Below are positions 52,901 to 64,000 of a stretch of 64,000 bases of DNA, one piece after another. Each line of letters begins with the position of its first letter. Position 1 is the first letter of the stretch. A program made the position numbers and the translations under genes. The stretch covers positions 1,116,001-1,180,000 of the forward strand of contig CM034130.1 of the NCBI GenBank assembly GCA_019914995.1, in the 5' to 3' direction. Source of the stretch: Acanthochlamys bracteata. Its lineage: Eukaryota; Streptophyta; Magnoliopsida; Pandanales; Velloziaceae. The notes beneath the pieces were generated by a model. It was not told where the DNA came from, did not search any database, and saw only the letters and a program-made list of their open reading frames with translations.

Positions 52901-55900
52901 ATTATAAAAACTTCATTTCAATTTCTCGTTTTCCAATAAACCTTCTAAAGTATTTTAAAAACACTTTTAAAAATTTTGAAAAGTAAAGATGAATTGTAAA
53001 CCATAAATTATATGTATAATTTTTTTTCGAGATAAAAAAGTCAAGTTTGTTTTCCAAAAAGCTCCAAAATAAGCTCCTTTTCAAAAAAGCTCCTTATTTT
53101 AATCACTCCCAAACGTCCCCTTAATAAGCTCTACTCCAATATTTTTCCTATCATCATCTTGTGGTATCTGAAAATTTTCTAAATGATTTTCCCTGAAACT
53201 AATTATTCTTCCTTTTGACTATAGCTGGTTGGATAGGACATGATGCTGTATCTGTTGTCATTGGTGAAGCTGATCCATATTACAACACAAGTGGGAGGGT
53301 GAGTTCTATGTGCAACAGCCATCATCGTGTTGATTCTGCTATTTACTCATTTATCAAAATATTAGTGCAGGAATTAAATCATCTTCGAGGTTTAGCTGTG
53401 CTTATGACAGTTGTCATGATTCTATCAATCCTCTGCTCAATAGCCATTATCCGCCGAATTCTAATGGCAACATCAGTCTTAAAGGTATGGTGATCAAACT
53501 AGCAGAATTACTGATATTGTTGAAAACTGATCTTACACACTTTAATCATTTTGTGCAGTAAATTTGTAGCACAAGTGCCAAATAGACTTCTGATTTCAGT
53601 ATCTTATATCCTATATTTTAGATTCAAAGTCATTTTTTCATCACAATTGAAAATATTCAATTCAAGTTTACTCAGCCTGGATTTGGATTTTCAAACTAGT
53701 TATATCTTGTCATTCTAGTATGACATGATTCTTGTACTATCTATAGTTTTAAACAAACTGAGCTCTTTTATCTCTATGCAGGTTGCTGCAAAGGTGATTG
53801 GTGAAGTTCAGGCACTTATTATTTTTCCTGTTCTTCCATATGCTATTCTTGCAATCTTCTATATGGTCTGGTTTTCTGCTACACTTCATATGTTCAGCTC
53901 TGGTCAAATTGTACGAAACGAGTGCAGTGGCAATTGCTGTTCGTATGACCTGAAGACTAACCGGGTTAATTGTGACAACTGCTGTGGGTTTACCATCCGT
54001 TATACATCTCACATTGCACTTGCCATCCTTTTTCACCTATTTGGCTGCTACTGGGTGACACAGTTCTTCATTGCATGCTCTTCTACTGTAGTTGCTGGTT
54101 CAGTTGCATCCTACTACTGGGCACGTGGTGAAATATCGGTAAGTTAATTCTAAGAGTGCACTTCTTACTTAGGAACTCATGGAAGGAACACATTGATAGT
54201 CCTGTAATAAGGGAAGGAATGGATACTATCTTTTGCTTGGACTTGGTTGTACCTGTGACTTTTAAGTGTGCAAAGTTAAAGGACTTACTGGAAAGTGGAA
54301 ACATAAGGTAGATAAAAGTTCCTCTAAAAGTTTACTTCAAATTAGCTGCTTCTGTGGCATTTAATAACGTGATGTTAACTCCCTGAACTCTGAGACCAAA
54401 AGTTTCTGTGATTTAACTTTACTTGTATTAATTAACTATTGTTTTCTAAAACAAGGTAGGGGCCCTCATCCGCTCCCTAACAGGATTGCAAGAGTTTCAG
54501 ATGCCCAAGATTTCTATGATTTCTGACCTCTTATTATTATTTATTGCAAATGCATATGGAAACTAGCTGAGGCTTGAAATTTGGGGAATTATGACAACAC
54601 CCACATAGTAGACATGGATATCAATATAATTATTCATTCTAGTGGTCTCAAAATCATTAAATGTTGTTCATATCAGCTACTTATCACAGGTATTTTTACA
54701 AGTCATATTACTGTAAGGGTGCTTAGTGTGTTGCCATGTTCCTAATAACAGAATGCTGTGTATTTTATGCCGTGACGTTCATGTTTTTACTGTTGCTTTA
54801 TCTCTTGATGAATTTAGATGGTATCGCAGAAGCATTTCTGTGGTTAACTTTCAAGTACATATGTCAAGATGACCTTCATTGAAATTTTTTGTAATTTGCA
54901 ACCATACTTCTTGTTGTGCTGAAAGTAAGTTGACTTGTTTCACTAGAAGCAGAAAGTCAATTGGAGTGAGACAAAAACCTTTAGAATGGAAACTTTCTTT
55001 AAGCCAGTTGGTATTACATGCATGCACAGTTATGAAAATTGACCTGAGAACTAATATGTTTTGCAGGAAGAGATTCCTTTTCTTCCTGTACTTTCATCTT
55101 TGAGAAGACTGTTGCGATACAGCCTGGGTTCAGTGGCTATTGGATCATTGCTTGTGTCAGTTATTGAATGGGTTCGATTTATACTTGAGTCAATCCGTCG
55201 GAAGTTGAAATTTACTGACACTGATTCTTCTAGCTATATGGGAAAGGTGGCATCCTCTTCTTCTCAGTGTTGCCTTGGATGTGTTGACTGGACCATCAGG
55301 TCTATAAATCGGAATGCGTATATCATGGTAACTTCTTTACTATATCCTTTGAAATATATGAATTTGTTTTTCTTTGTGACATCTCCTTCTGATACTATTT
55401 GAGCCCTCCTCTTTTAGTGGCAAGCATGATATATATTTCCATGAATAACAGACACTATAGTGGTTTGTTTCTGCATTTTCATATATTGATCAAGCAGAGT
55501 AAGGGATCAGTCAGTAAACGTTGTCCAGGAAATTGTTCTCGCATCTTTTAATACTTTGTTGAGATCCATGTTCCTGAGAACTTCTTATATAGTTGTTTAC
55601 TGCTGAAGTCTTAGTCCACGAGATTAGCATTAATAGAACAGTCCCCATAAAGGTACTTTTGTTATAAACCTGCCCTATTTTTCCTAGCTGCATTGCGGTC
55701 AATATATGAGGTGAATGTAACTTGAGATTTTCTCTTTGACAGATCGCAATCACAGGAAAAGGGTTTTTCAAAGCGTCTGAAATTGCGACAGGCTTAATCA
55801 TGAATAACATCTTGCGTATAGGAAAAGTAAATATAATTGGAGATGTCATTCTCTTTCTTGGAAAGCTATGCATCGGCCTCTTCTGTGCTGTGTTTGCATT

Positions 55901-56505
55901 TCTCATGTTGGATACTCACAAGTACAAATCAGCCCACAACAAGATCTCATCTCCTCTATTCCCTGTTCTGGTAAGTTATGTTTGAGTTTTAGAAAAAAAG
56001 AAGAAAGCATCATTAAAGTTGACGTTATTATCTGAATGATATGATAGAAACTTTCTCTTCTGAAGACCGCTACTGGCCTTTGAACAGATCTGAAATTTGC
56101 ACTGACCCTGCTATAGACTGATTGCTGTAGACTTATAACAAGGTTCGAGATTGGTGTAAACTGATTTATATAGCCATGTTGGGTCCCTTTGTGCTTTTAA
56201 ATATTCCTGTTACCCTGCCCTGTGACTCCCTTGCTTTTTCAGTGTTTTATGTTTCTTTTGTTCATAGACTATCTTAACTTTTACCCAGTGAACTCATAAA
56301 AATTTTACAGATCTGCTGGGGCCTTGGGTACATAGTTGCAACTCTTTTCTTCGGAGTCGTGGAGATGGCGATTGATACCATCATTCTCTCTTTCTGTCAA
56401 GATGCTGAAGAGCATCAAGGAACGGCACAATATGCGCCACCCCTTCTTATGGAGACACTGGAAGGTCAAGGAGAACTGCAGAGGCTCACGCAAGGTTCAT
56501 CATGA
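49907..56505 (+). CDS. choline transporter-like protein (CTL1/CHER1 type, SLC44 family)
   Basis: Multispanning membrane protein of the SLC44 family, 699 residues (Arabidopsis CTL1, 700). In Arabidopsis it moves choline and affects sieve-plate, plasmodesma and secretory-vesicle function. Ten exons: 49907-50088, 50977-51335, 52145-52290, 52557-52740, 53225-53298, 53371-53484, 53782-54138, 55067-55327, 55743-55970, 56311-56505; 2100 nt. Start MGGPLGAIIGRYPTSDG; first span VAFLVIFSAFWIAMIVN; a large extracellular loop with RNSSLQLQGPCYP and several Cys; then spans such as WPVLIVCGGIVPLFLSVIW, MLYYAKAGWIG, GEVQALIIFPVLPYAILAI and GYIVATLFFGVVEMAIDTII. The SLC44 region with NRNAYIMIAITGKGFF is intact. 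It ends ELQRLTQGSS. A MITE lies in intron 4. Confidence 0.96.
52874..53120. mobile_element. Tourist-like MITE, family A copy 5 (CTL1-like intron 4)
   Basis: Left end GGTGTCGTTTGG, right end as reverse complement GGGGACGTTTGG. TTA flanks both sides (52871-52873 and 53121-53123). The 247-bp body is AT-rich and non-coding. It sits about 100 bp before the exon 5 acceptor. Confidence 0.85.
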
Positions 56506-57145
56506 GATCATGATCAGCACACACTTTCTTTTATCTTATTGCTCATGTTGTTCAGCTGGAAGATGAAAGATTAACATATTTTTTGAGCTGATCAACTTTT
56601 GTGCGAGTTTGTTGGTGTTTGATTATGTACTAACATATTGTCGTAGGCAATGATCGGTAAGGGTATTGGTTCCGAATGAATTCTAACGTTATTGTTTTAG
56701 TTTCTTTGCTTCAGAGCTAGCTTCAGGTTGTCTTTAGATGCCTATGATTTTAAGCATAATCACCGGGCATTAGTTGTACAATAACTTGGAATAGCATGAA
56801 GAAGTACGGGGTTATTAATTTCTTCTTGTAATACTACTTGAACTACACAGTACAGTCTACAAACGACAACAACAGAAACAACTGTTCTGCAATGAGAATA
56901 GATAACAGGTTGGTTATACATAGAAGTGCAGCAACAAGGCATGCGTACGTGCATGAGACAACAGATTCAATTGTTAGCAACAGACGATGAAATCCATTTA
57001 AATAAATTGTTATACAAAGAAAACGAATCCCATCAAACGGGTGATTAAGAGAAAATGAGGAACAAATCAACAAACATACAGATCTTCAATGAAGAAGAAG
57101 AAGGACAAGAACAACAACAACAATGGCGGTTGAAGAATGAAATTT
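56506..57145. other. tail-to-tail spacer between CTL1-like gene and small Lys-rich gene
   Basis: Should hold the two 3' UTRs. No repeat, RNA gene or further exon is seen. Confidence 0.45.
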
Positions 57146-57322
57146 TTAGCTTGCGAGCTTGCGAACCTTGTGCCAACCTTTCTTGCAAATTGGTCCGACA
57201 ACCTTCATACCTTTCTTGACACCCTTCTTAATAGATTTGGTCCCTTTCTTAACTCCCTTCTTCACAACAACCGCGAGCTCCTTCACTTTCTCCTTCAACT
57301 CCTTCATCTCGAACTCCCCCAT
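57146..57322 (-). CDS. small lysine-rich protein of unknown function, 58 aa
   Basis: Single-exon minus-strand frame, start MGEFEMKELKEKVKEL, stop 57146-57148. After an acidic/basic amphipathic helix of about 16 residues comes a strongly cationic part with an 11-residue unit repeated in tandem: KKGVKKGTKSI then KKGVKKGMKVV, followed by GPICKKGWHKVRKLAS. Lysine makes up about a third of the residues. There is no signal peptide. The opposite strand also has an open frame, but its product is hydrophobic low-complexity sequence, while this strand gives a regular amphipathic design, so I favour this one. A role in membrane or nucleic-acid binding could be imagined from charge alone; none is established. 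Confidence 0.65.
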   Translation of the reverse strand: MGEFEMKELKEKVKELAVVVKKGVKKGTKSIKKGVKKGMKVVGPICKKGWHKVRKLAS

Positions 57323-59166
57323 TTTTTCAGTCGTTCGCCCGCTCGCAGGCTCGCTAACTCGCCAGTCAAGAAGAAAGAACAGCTAGCCGGCTAGCTTGCC
57401 GGAGGGAAAGACTGACCTTCGTTTTCTAACCTTTTACCCGATCTTTGAATCAATGGTTCTCTCTTTGGAGTAATCCGCAAAGATTGTTTGGTAATGATTA
57501 ATTTGAGACGGACAATGATAACAGTGGCTGGAATGATTTTTTGGGAGAGAAGATAGCGTTCTGCCGCACGTTCAACTTCTTCACGTAACGATCTGCATGA
57601 ACACGAACATGGGCCATCCAACATGTCCTTCCATGAAAACGAGTCTTTGGAAAGTCAACGTTACTATAGTGGCAATTCACTATAGAAACGTTTGAACGAA
57701 AAATTCTTTTAAAAAATATTTTTCTAAAATAAGAATATTTTTATTCAATTTTAAAAAATAATTTTTTTAAAATAATAGTAATAAGTAATAATAAAATTTT
57801 ATTTTCTAAAATTTTAAATAAACTTATACAAATTTTTTTAAAAATATGAACTTGAAAATTAAAAAAGTAATTTTTAAAAATGCAATGCCAAACAGCTTTT
57901 GAAAAACTGAACGTAATCTTCTGTCTATAAAAGTTACCAAAAAATTTATTATTGCCAGACCCGATAAAGAACATTGTTTGGAAACACAAAAAACCAAATA
58001 TGAAAATAAATGAAAACAAAAAACTCTTTGGTTCAAAGATATACATCATATCACGCTATTCCAAAGATATCAACCTTCTTCTGAAGATATTGAAATTGAG
58101 AGGGATGATAAGCTCAAAGAACGAATTAGTCAAAATAAAAGATTCAACTGGTCTGGAAGATCATAAGCGAATAACTTCCCCCGAAATTTAGGGACCATGG
58201 TTGCCTGCTGCATTAGCCTTTGAACAAGTAATTATTAAATTAAACTCTTTGGATTCTAATTTTCAGCTGTGTTGCATTGTTTTCTTACCAGATGCATTAG
58301 AGACGAGCTCACTTTTGATTCTGGGTAGACCATATTGTGAAGCATATGCTGGACAAAATTGGGTTCTGAATGTTGGTTGTCAACTCGCTAGACCAGGTTT
58401 TCGGTGGTTGCGCATTCCTTGTACATTCAAATGTCTGCCAGAAATCCTTCCAACAAGAGAGATAGGAAAAAAAAAAAGGGTCGCATGATATGTCAGTCTG
58501 AAGCATGAATTTGCAAGAGTTGGAATTAAAAGCGTTAGGAGTAACATGCCAGAGTAGAAAATAATACATGCAAGCACATAGCAAGATAATACTTGAACTT
58601 TTGTGTATATGAACTATGGTCCAAAATAAGCTTGAACAGGTCCTACATAAGTACAAGGGGTAACAAATAGACTATAGTACAAGCCATAAAGCACAAAATA
58701 AGTTATGACCGTTTCTATACTAGCATGCTATGTTCCATGACAATGCTATGTCTCTAACACTAGAAAGAATCGCATAGGCTATCCAATACAAACCCAACAT
58801 GGTTAAGCCAAAAAGAGGGAAAACGTCAAGAAGCATACCAGTTTATCAAACCAGAATCTTGCTAGTCATATCAATGAGAACAAACGACAGATAATAATCA
58901 GACTTTGGATTCATGTTATTTTGTCAGGAATTGCTCAGACAATGTGTAATGCACCATTAATTATCCTGAGCTGAATAATCATGACAATAATCTCAGAAGG
59001 CCCATGTAAGTTTTCTTGCCCATGCTTTAAGCTGACTCACATGGCTTGATACTGATGTCCAGATCCCATCGTATTTATCTTTGCTTTCAAAGTATTCTAT
59101 ACAACCGCATCATCTTCTCAAGCACAAAAAGTGCAATGTGGCAGAATCGAGCACATTAAGATTTTT
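57323..59166. other. intergenic between small Lys-rich gene and MutS2
   Basis: Bases 57685-57900 are AT-rich and may be a worn family A element (ACGTTTGAAC at the left, CCAAACAGCTTTT at the right). Bases 58201-58490 hold a short open frame that I cannot assign. The rest is featureless and includes the 3' flank of MutS2. Confidence 0.4.
57685..57899. mobile_element. possible worn MITE related to family A
   Basis: AT-rich body with ACGTTTGAA near the left end and TGCCAAACAGCTTTTG near the right, similar to the GTTTGG ends and CAAAAGC subterminal bases of better copies. No target duplication is visible. Confidence 0.3.
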
Positions 59167-62100
59167 CTATTTGATATATGCAATTGTGCATCCATAATTC
59201 ATGGGGCTTTCATCTTCAAATTTGCTGACACGGGGGTGGTTTCTAAGTATGTCAATTGCACATTGCTTGACAGCGCCTGTCCCCATACCATGAACAACAA
59301 AAAGGACAGTATAAGGCCTGCTAGCAGCAATGGCTATCTGAAGGCAACGAGATGCTTCTTCAGTTCGCATTCCACGAAGATCCACTGTGTTCTTAGATGT
59401 CTGCAGAACTGGTCCATAAGATACGTCTTCATGTTTTACTATCTCAGAAGTGACCCTCCTATAAAGCTTTCTCTGGTCCTAAAGGAAATCAAGATTAATT
59501 TATCGATTATTCATGACTGTCAGTAAAACATGTTACAAGGACAAAAATAGAGAATTTGAGCAACTTATTAATGATTTCAAACTATATTCACTAATGAGTA
59601 AAATACCACCAATAAGAGGACATACTTGCTCAGAGTTGTACTGAGCTTAATTTACATTAGTTGCAGATTTAGGTGACTACATATTTGGGTTATTTTAAAC
59701 ACAAGCTCACATTAAGGTTAGCACGCATTTGGATTAAGGTGAACATAAGTTGATAAGTACTGTATATATTCATTATGGAACTTTACATAAAGATGGGGTG
59801 TAGAGTACTAAACATATAAGGGGAGGGACTCAAAGCTGATATAAAAAGTAACTATTTCCTTGACCTCGAGGTAAATGTTAATTTACTGAACTCCTATGAG
59901 TTGCTCAAGATAGCAGGTACTTGCTTACAAAGATAAATCAAGAATGCATAAGTTACATGTTTAGATAAATATTTCTTACTTCTACTGACTGATGTCTTAG
60001 ACTGCACAAATTGTTTAGCCAAGTTTCCAAATGATGATCATTTATAATAATTCAAATATGCTGCATGCATGGGAGCAAACACAAAAACATGTGCATAAAC
60101 CATATAGGCAATTTCTTGTAAGTACAAAAGGTAAAAGTTTTAAGAAAATCAATTAGTAAGTCAACTGTAGAGTCTTTCATTTTCTTTGTGAAACCCAAAC
60201 ATGAAGTAAGCCATGTTTTAAGCAATACCTGCCCCTTCAAGGCTGTCGAACTATTTCCTGTACTTTTTGCGATACTCTGGAAAAGCTTCATGTCATTTTT
60301 CTTCACACGCAATCTAATTTTTCCATACTGTACCATACTCGTTCCATCTTCAGCAGGCACTTCCACAACAGTAGCTACCTTATCTCCAAGTGATTTAAGG
60401 TACACCTTGTCTCCAATTTGGGGTATAAAAGAATCCTTACTATCTGACTTATCCCGAAAAGCATCATAAGTAGAGCGGTGAGCAGCAATAATAGACGCAA
60501 TAGCAGCGTCACATTCTCTAATAACTGCACCAGCTTGTTCAAGACTGATATGTTGGAGCCTTTTTTCAAAATCTTCAATTATTGCATTCATACGAGTTTT
60601 CACACTTTTAAGCTCCTCTTGCACCAGAAATGTTTCTTTTGCTTTTAGGGAAGCCACACGGTTGTCAAGATCTTCAGCTTCAGATTGCAACTACAGAAAG
60701 AAGTAGAAGTAAGGTAAAAATTCGACCATATGCTCTAGGGACTTCTAAATGGCCAAGAAATTATACACATGTGCAGAAGCAAATCCAAACTTGTTTACTG
60801 AACTTCTTTTCCCAAATCTGCATAAAAATTCCTTTTCCCACTGCCACACTTACATTACGTACATCTGTTTGGTGCAAAAAAGGCTGTTCCTTTGAGCAAA
60901 GTTGTTGACATCATACTGATAAAAGAATCCATACTAGCACCTATACTTTAGACATTGATCATCGTATTCTTTCTTGTGTTCTCTTTTGCAAAGTAATATC
61001 ATTAAATAGTTATCCTCTTTTTTTGGTAATTCACTTTACACCTTTATGCAGAGCTTCATCTAAACAACATTAGCAAATTCACATCAAGAATGCAAAGCAC
61101 AGCGAAGTTATTATCCCTCATCGTCAGGAGTTGATTGCTAACATATTATTATAGGAAAAGGAGATTTATACTTCTAATTGAGTGTTAAAGGATAAATTAT
61201 GCATTGATTTTCGAGATGTATAGTCACGCTTATGTATAGACAAAAGATAATTATGATGTCAAGAAACCTAAAAGCATCAGTTCCAAATTTCTATTTCGAT
61301 CAGCTAAATGAAGTAAATACCTCAAGATGTAGCTTCTTGACCTCTGATAGAACAGATGCTGCTTCTTTTGCTTGGGCTTGTAAGGCGTTCTTTTCTTCTA
61401 AAAGAAACTGGTAAAGCAGGCCCTGACGTTCCTCTTGTTTGTTGGGGTTTAACTTCTCTACCCAATCTTGTGCACTGTTCAGAACTTTTTGATCAAAACC
61501 AATTGACTTGGCTATACTCAGGGCATTTGAATTACCAGTACTTCCCCATAATACTCGATATGTAGGCATTAGTGTCTCCAAGCAGAACTCCATTGCAGCA
61601 TTTTTAAATCGTGAATTTTTAGCTGATAGAAGACTGAGATCAGTATAATGTGTTGTAACAACAGCTAGATTGACACTGTCAGCAAGGTGCTGCAAAATGC
61701 TTGTTGAAAGAGCAACCCCTTCAGAAGGATCAGTGCCACTCCCAATCTCATCAATCAGCACAAGGGATTCTTTTGAGGCAACTTTAATAATTTTGCAGAG
61801 GCGTGAAATATGGCCACTAAAGGTTGAAAGATTGTGCTCCAGAGACTTCAATTGAGAAAATAGCAATTTCAGAATAAATCAACACCCAAGAAACTGTGCA
61901 GGCTCATTTCTATAGGAGAAAAGACAGTACCTGGTGATCACCAATATCAGCAAATATTTCGTCAAACCATGGTAGAATTGGCCTTTTCTTAGCAGGCAGA
62001 AAAAGACCAGCCTTAGACATAAGAGCTGCCAAGCCCAAAGTTTTCATTGTTGCAGTTTTACCCCCAGTATTAGGCCCAGAGATTACCACCACTTTCTTAG

Positions 62101-63556
62101 CAAACTCTATTTTGATGTCTAAAGGCACAGGAGCATCAACTTCTGAAAACTTTCCTGAATCCGCATATCTGTCTTTCCTACTAAGATGTATGGATCTCCC
62201 TATTTCTGGCACTGCGTCTGATGACAATCTTCTGAGGAAAGGTTCAAGAAGCAAAGGGTGTTGGATGCCGTCGATATCTACAGACATGCTGCTCCTTACA
62301 GCATCACATTGTATATTCCCATCATTATTACTGAAAACTGGACAAAATGCACTCATCCACACAGCATACGCACCTCTTGCACAAGCAAGATCCAATTCGA
62401 TTATCTTCGCCATCAAGCTTCTTATTGTTGCCTCTGAGTCAGCTACCTTTGAAGTAAGATTTCCTAAGACAGCAAGTTCTTCCTCCTTCTCGGTATTTGA
62501 AAGCTTAACTTCCATGTTGTTCAACTCAACAGCAGCTCTTGGCTCCATAAAGTATGTTGCTCCAGAGCTACTGACGCTTAAAATAATGCCTTCTGGAAGC
62601 AAAGACTTGTGTGAAGCTTTTATACCAATGCACATTCGAGACCTCCGTTTGGTTATAAGAGAGCTATCAATACCGTCCGCCTGGAAAACCCTTACTGCTT
62701 CTCGCTTAAGAAGTGAGTCAAGCTCCTCCATGTTAGCCTTCCTCTCCAACCGAACAGATTCCAGTTTCTTGCTTGCTTGGTCCAGTACCGTGTACAACTT
62801 ACAGTTGATACAAAAATCTATGTCCTCAGCTAGTTCTATCATAAAATCACAATCTCGCAATATATCAAGAAGGGCCGTGAACCTGTATGGTAAAAAGACA
62901 TTTATAAAAAGTCACGAACATCTTCCACATGAGTATACCAAGAAAACTAACAACTACTTATCAAATCAACTTATTACCAATCCAAACAATTCAGAAGGGT
63001 TTCTATTAACAATTTTTCACCTTCCGGCATTCTCACTGTCCGACTTGAACCACTCCAGCTGCTCAGAAACCTTTTTGGCTGACCAAAGGCTCCGCGACAC
63101 CGTACAAAGCTCTCGTGCACCGAGTAATTCACCGGAAACAGCAGCATTAAGCAAAACTGTTAGATCTTCAACAGAAGACAAATCCAACGGCTGCGGTAGA
63201 AAAGTTGCTGAAGCAGTCTGGCCCAACAAGCTCCTACTTTCTTCCACATGACGACCAACAGGTAGTTTCCCAGCTCGACACGTGTCAATTCCGGCGGCGG
63301 TGGATGCGAATTCAGATATCTGAGAGCAAACAGATCGCCATTCCAGTGATTCTTCCGTGTCTTTACGGAGTGATTCGATGATTTTGATTCTATCATCTTC
63401 GGATTCATTGTTACTGTTGGTGGTGGTGATCGAAATCGATTGAGCAAATTTGAATTTTCTGTTTGCGAATTTGAGATTATGGAGTTGCGAAGATTTGAGC
63501 GGGAAGAGAAAGCGCGACGAATTCGTGATGGAAACGGAGAAGGTGAGATTCTCCAT
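59167..63556 (-). CDS. MutS2 protein with C-terminal Smr domain, probably organellar
   Basis: MutS-family ATPase of the MutS2 type, lacking the mismatch-recognition domain and bearing a C-terminal Smr nuclease-like domain. In bacteria MutS2 acts in recombination control and ribosome rescue; the plant proteins are thought to be organellar. Five exons: 63021-63556, 61931-62882, 61321-61845, 60229-60690, 59167-59478; 2787 nt, 928 residues. N terminus MENLTFSVSITNSSRFLFPL resembles a transit peptide. Walker A GPNTGGKTATMKTLG (about residue 447), Walker B LVLIDEIGSGTDPSEG, then VVTTHYTDLSLLS. A coiled region with many Lys/Glu follows. The Smr domain has TVDLRGMRTEEA and FVVHGMGTGAVKQ. An upstream in-frame Met (63643) is possible but less likely, since transit-type sequence begins at MENLTF. 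Confidence 0.95.
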
Positions 63557-64000
63557 TTTGTAAACTGAGATAAGAGAGAACGGATTTTCGTTTATTTCAC
63601 CGTCTATCATTAATGGGCCGAACTGTTTTGGTTCCAATAACAATCTGTATGTTGGCCCATTTCTTCAGTTTTATGATCACATTGCTAGTTTAATTTATGA
63701 ACAATAAAACAGAAAATTATAATCATATACTACCAGTAAAATTAAATCATCTATCCAAGAACGAAACTACACCATGAAAGAGTTACAAGTAGCGATCACT
63801 TGAGGCGTCCTACATTTCGTTTCATTCCATTTCCAAAACTCTATTTTATTTCACATTTTCGATAAATTTTTTATAATATTTTATAAATTTTATTTAAAAA
63901 ATTTAAAATTAAAAAATTTTATTGTAAAATAAAAAAATAAAACTCGTATATCAAAATAGAATAAAAATATATTCTACTTTAGAAAATTTATATTTAAAAG
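63557..64000. other. MutS2 promoter and AT-rich right edge
   Basis: The first 250 bases should contain the MutS2 promoter. From about 63800 the sequence becomes AT-rich and begins GGCGTCCTACATTTCGTTTC, which could be the left end of another MITE cut by the window edge. Confidence 0.4.

Noticed and set aside
57137-57394. 85-codon plus-strand frame at the small Lys-rich locus
   Set aside because: Its product is Leu/Phe/Asn-rich without a conserved look, while the minus strand gives a regular repeated design. Rejected as the coding strand, though not excluded.
58201-58488. 95-codon plus-strand frame between the small Lys-rich gene and MutS2
   Set aside because: No recognised domain and no good start context; not supported as a gene.
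62112-63251. 379-codon open frame on the plus strand over MutS2 exons 1-2
   Set aside because: Antisense shadow of MutS2, spanning its intron; low-complexity serine-rich product.

Overview
This is nuclear DNA of a flowering plant, and the gene set fits a eudicot. The genes have many GT-AG introns rich in A+T, and typical plant families are present: MYB3R, a catalase of 492 residues, chloroplast thioredoxin m, membrane ACBP with ankyrin repeats, a CTL1-type choline transporter and a plastid-type MutS2. Spacers and introns are AT-rich and contain several miniature inverted-repeat transposons. I saw no prokaryotic, viral or LTR-element gene. The species cannot be named from the sequence alone.

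Layout from left to right: a MYB3R transcription factor (-), cut by the left edge; a small C2-domain protein (+), divergent from it; catalase (-); an ER-anchored RING E3 ligase of the RMA/RNF5 type (-); thioredoxin m (-); a calumenin/reticulocalbin-like EF-hand protein (+); the ER chaperone BiP (+), with unfolded-protein-response elements in its promoter; an ankyrin-repeat acyl-CoA-binding protein (-); ABCF3/GCN20-type ABC protein (+); a 79-residue unknown protein (+); a degenerate monothiol glutaredoxin S17 (-), which I call a pseudogene; a choline transporter-like protein (+); a 58-residue lysine-rich unknown protein (-); and MutS2 with a C-terminal Smr domain (-). For ten genes the splice model gives one continuous frame of the expected family length: C2, catalase, thioredoxin m, calumenin, BiP, ACBP, ABCF3, CTL1, MutS2 and RMA, whose CDS is a single exon.

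The genes do not form an operon or a biosynthetic cluster. RMA, the calumenin-like protein, BiP and the membrane ACBP all act at or in the ER, but I regard their proximity as chance. I found no convincing undescribed system. The points most worth a second look are the broken GRXS17 gene, the catalase whose internal peroxisome signal reads QKV rather than QKL, the MYB3R with a GC-AG intron and Leu in place of the R2 cysteine, MSA-like sites in the MYB3R promoter, a hAT-like element with an 8-bp target duplication, a family of Tourist-like MITEs including two in one ABCF3 intron, an unidentified exon-like fragment beside one MITE, and two small unknown proteins.
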